Shown in pieces: positions 5,408 through 7,173 of a stretch of DNA of 7,173 bases. Position 1 is the first letter of the stretch, and every line of letters starts with the position of its first letter. The notes below the pieces were generated by a model. The model had not been told where the DNA came from, did no database searches, and saw only the letters and a list, made by a program, of their open reading frames with translations. Both the position numbers and the translations under genes were made by a program. The stretch comes from Acidobacteriota bacterium (lineage in GTDB: Bacteria; Acidobacteriota; Vicinamibacteria; Vicinamibacterales; UBA8438): contig WTGR01000443.1 in NCBI GenBank assembly GCA_011523485.1, positions 1 to 7,173 of the forward strand, in the 5' to 3' direction.

Positions 5408-6126
5408 AGGTCGTGGAGCCGCACGTCGTGCAGGCCAGCCGCCGTGCGGACGAATCGCCAACAGCGGTAGAGGGTCTCTGTTGGCATGGGGCCCCGGCCG
5501 GTGGGCGCGGGGAAGGCCCACTCGCCCGAGCGGGGAAGTCGGTCGAGCACGGAGCGGGCGGCCGACGAGAGCCATACCGTCCGTGGCCCGCTCTTGCTGT
5601 CGCCTAGGAAGAGGTGGCCCTCGCGATACTCCGGCCACCGCAGCGTACGGACCTCGCTCTGCCGGCATCCGGTCAGCGCCAGGAGGCGCACCACGGAGGT
5701 AGCCAGTGGCGCGACGGCCTCGTGCGCTTCTAGTGCTGCGCCGAGTCGTCGGAACTCGGCGCCGGTGAGGAACCGCTCCCGGCCGCGTTCGCGGTAGCGT
5801 CGCAGGCCGGCGCACGGGTTGCTGCCGTCCGGCCGGTAGCCATAGATCTCCGCCTGATGCAGGATCACCGACAGGATCGGGAGCGAGCGATTCGCCGCTG
5901 CGGGTGTCGCATGCAGGGTGGCGAACCAGCGTTGCACCTCAGTGTGCGTGATGTCGCCGATCGGCCGGCCGCGGAACCAGGGCAGGATCTGATTGCGGAG
6001 GTACGCCCGGTTGACCTTGGCGGTCCGCGGCTTCCAGGCACGGCCGTAGCGGCAGAAGACCTCCTCAGCAACCGCCTCAAAGGCGGCCGGGGCGGCTGTC
6101 GTTCGTGACGTGGTATGGTTCGCCAT
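5402..6126 (-). pseudogene. 5' fragment of tyrosine recombinase int1, interrupted by the RIT
   Basis: From ATG at 6126-6124 the minus strand encodes MANHTTSRTTAAPAAFEAVA and then a core-binding domain (residues 15-105: KPRTAKVNRAYLRNQILPWF, ...). The start of the catalytic domain follows with Arg155 (LTGCRQSEVRTL), Lys178 (GDSKSGPRT), His238 and Arg241 (VRLHDLRH). The RIT starts straight after His242. The frame runs on into the element for about 34 residues and stops at 5298-5296, so a 276-aa product without the second His and the nucleophile Tyr could be made; it should not recombine DNA but might still bind it. The 3' part lies at 1957-1792. The sequence is clearly paralogous to int2. An open frame continues upstream of 6126 to 6372, but it covers the divergent antitoxin gene; MANH is the more natural start, though no good ribosome binding site is seen. 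Confidence 0.92.
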
Positions 6127-6131
6127 GTGAG

Positions 6132-6410
6132 ATGTTCGGCATCGATGGAGTCCGTCATGCGGCCACTCTGCGGGAGGCCGTGGAGCGGCGACTGACCACG
6201 ATGTCCGCTCTGGTTGAGGCGTGCCTGCGCCGGGCGCTCGGCTCGCCGGCCGTTCCGGTGAGACAGCCGGACGTGCTGCCCCCAGTACCGAACAGCGGAA
6301 GATTCGTCGGTATCGCCGACCGCGCGGCGCTTTATCGGGCCATGGAAGAACCATCAGTCCCCGTCGGCGCATGTGGGGTGACGGGAGAACCGGACGCGGC
6401 GCAAGGGTAA
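6132..6410 (+). pseudogene. Ribbon-helix-helix (VapB-like) antitoxin, probably degraded and without toxin
   Basis: The frame MFGIDGVRHAATLREAVERR, then LTTMSALVEACLRRALG, fits the strand-helix-helix pattern of VapB-type ribbon-helix-helix proteins. The Pro-rich linker and the LYRAMEE ending match the tail that usually contacts a PIN toxin. The start looks damaged: the usual R-T-T before the F-x-I-D strand is missing, and GTG AGA in another frame just upstream (6127-6132) suggests a small deletion. After MEE the frame runs on for 19 unrelated residues to TAA at 6408-6410, only 3 nt before the MNT antitoxin gene. No PIN toxin follows. It is divergent from int1 with only a few bases between the starts. 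The family call rests on pattern alone, and it could still be a working 92-aa protein. Confidence 0.45.
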
Positions 6411-6413
6411 ACT

Positions 6414-6698
6414 ATGCACGCCTTTATTGAGTCGCACCGGGCCGAGGTTCGCGCCTTGGCCGAGCGCCACGGCTTTACGGATATCCGCGTGTTCGGTTCG
6501 ATGGCCCGTGGCGACGCGGATGAACGGAGCGATCTCGATCTGCTTGTGACGCTGCCGGCCGGCAAGACCGGGTTGGCGCTCGGCGCTCTGCTGATGGACG
6601 TTCAGGAGGTGCTCGGCCGACGGGTCCATGTCCTGACGGAACGTTCCCTGCACCCCGCCTTCCGCGATCGCGTGCTGAGGGACGCCCAGGTCCTGTGA
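6414..6698 (+). CDS. mntA: MNT-family nucleotidyltransferase antitoxin
   Basis: This is a 94-aa minimal nucleotidyltransferase. The signature G28-S29-x10-D40-x-D42 (GSMARGDADERSDLDLLV) marks the metal and ATP site. In characterised HepT-MntA pairs the enzyme adds AMP units to a tyrosine of the HEPN toxin and so silences it. The position that often carries the third acidic residue (V-D-L/V after LGR) is His here (LGRRVHVLTE, residue 72). Activity may therefore be weak or need another residue, or neutralisation may work by binding. The start ATG has AAGGG 6 nt upstream, overlapping the stop of the preceding frame. The stop overlaps the toxin start as GTGA, the usual antitoxin-first operon layout. 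Size and layout are normal for the family. Confidence 0.92.
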   Translation: MHAFIESHRAEVRALAERHGFTDIRVFGSMARGDADERSDLDLLVTLPAGKTGLALGALLMDVQEVLGRRVHVLTERSLHPAFRDRVLRDAQVL

Positions 6699-7063
6699 AG
6701 CCCAATCCGGAGACTGACCTAGTGCTGCTGGAGCACATCCGGGAGCGCATCAGCCGAATTGCGGAATACACGAATCGCGGACGCGCCGCCTTCTACGATT
6801 CGCACCTGATACAGGACGCCGTCCTGCGAAATCTGCAGACCATCGCGGAATCCACACAGCGGCTGAGCAACGGTCTACGAGCAACGGAGCCGGAGGTGCC
6901 TTGGCGGGCGATAGCCGGTTTCCGTAACGTGCTGGCTCACGACTACCTGGAGATCGACCTGGAAGTGGTCTGGAGTGTCGTCGAGCAGGATCTGCCGAAG
7001 CTGGCTGCCGCAGTTGACCGGATGGTGCCCGTCGCGAGCACTCGTCGACCAGAACGTGACTAG
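6695..7063 (+). CDS. hepT: HEPN-domain ribonuclease toxin (HepT-like, DUF86)
   Basis: This 122-aa, all-helical protein starts at GTG within the last codons of the MNT gene. The motif Arg77-x4-His82-x-Tyr84 (FRNVLAHDYLEID) is the HEPN ribonuclease active site plus the tyrosine that partner MNT enzymes modify in HepT-MntA systems. Upstream residues (VLLEHIRERISRIAEY, DAVLRNLQTIAEST) fit the first helices of the four-helix bundle; these proteins act as dimers and cut RNA, in some cases tRNA. The gene is open over its full usual length with no lesion seen, so this pair is probably a working toxin-antitoxin module, unlike the PIN module at the other side of the window. The last 12 or so residues (after VDRM) are not conserved in appearance. 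The biological target cannot be told from sequence. Confidence 0.92.
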   Translation: MKPNPETDLVLLEHIRERISRIAEYTNRGRAAFYDSHLIQDAVLRNLQTIAESTQRLSNGLRATEPEVPWRAIAGFRNVLAHDYLEIDLEVVWSVVEQDLPKLAAAVDRMVPVASTRRPERD

Positions 7064-7086
7064 CACGATCCGGGGGGCGCACGATA

Positions 7087-7112
7087 CGCGAAGCCAGTCT
7101 CGGGGTTTCGCG
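7087..7112 (+). terminator. Stem-loop after the HEPN gene, possible terminator
   Basis: CGCGAAGCC and GGTTTCGCG can pair over 9 positions (one G-U) around an 8-nt loop, 23 nt after the toxin stop. A competing outer pairing GGGGGCGC/GCGCCCCC (7073-7080 with 7110-7117) is also possible. No T-run follows, so factor-independent termination is doubtful. From 7118 to the window end no gene can be supported. Confidence 0.3.
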
Positions 7113-7173
7113 CCCCCACGCGGGCAACTCGTGTGCATAACCCTTGATGGAACAGGGACGCCGACGTGACCAG

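Noticed and set aside
7118..7173. Possible new gene starting at ATG 7147
   Set aside because: Only nine codons are available before the window edge and no ribosome binding site is seen.

Overview
This is a high-GC bacterial stretch built almost wholly of mobile-element and toxin-antitoxin genes. Nothing in it fixes a taxon. GC-rich codons, ATG/GTG starts and tightly overlapping genes fit a GC-rich soil or environmental bacterium, for example Proteobacteria or Acidobacteriota, but that is a guess. There are no housekeeping genes or RNA genes.

The centre (about 1958-5403) is a complete Recombinase-In-Trio (RIT) element. Three different tyrosine recombinases (ritA, ritB, ritC, minus strand) are chained by two ATGA stop/start overlaps. 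All three keep the catalytic Arg, Lys, His/Arg, His and Tyr residues. They lie between 32-bp terminal inverted repeats that match at 31 of 32 positions. Each end carries two direct copies of ATTATTCCG and one inverted subterminal copy. The left end has in addition a 24-bp perfect palindrome made from the same motif.

The RIT has landed inside a fourth tyrosine recombinase gene (int1, minus strand), exactly in the codons of the catalytic HDLRH box. The 5' part is at 6126-5402 and the 3' part at 1957-1792. Removing 1958-5401 restores an unbroken 296-residue integrase, and this defines a 6-bp unequal core (TGCCGG on one side, TGACGC on the other). The stop codon of int1 overlaps the start of a fifth, paralogous recombinase (int2, 1795 downward), so the ancestral locus was a two-integrase operon.

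Int2 has no stop codon before an AbrB/SpoVT-type antitoxin (733-485), so the antitoxin is in frame as a possible C-terminal domain. A PIN-domain (VapC-like) toxin gene follows with an ATGA overlap. It is dead: it has a one-base insertion near codon 20 and an in-frame amber codon near codon 51.

To the right of int1 and facing the other way is a second toxin-antitoxin region on the plus strand: a ribbon-helix-helix (VapB-like) antitoxin remnant without its toxin (6132-6410), then an intact-looking MNT nucleotidyltransferase antitoxin (6414-6698) and a HEPN toxin (6695-7063) overlapping by GTGA. The window reads as an integrase/toxin-antitoxin island that was then hit by a RIT element, probably recently, since the RIT ends and genes look undamaged.
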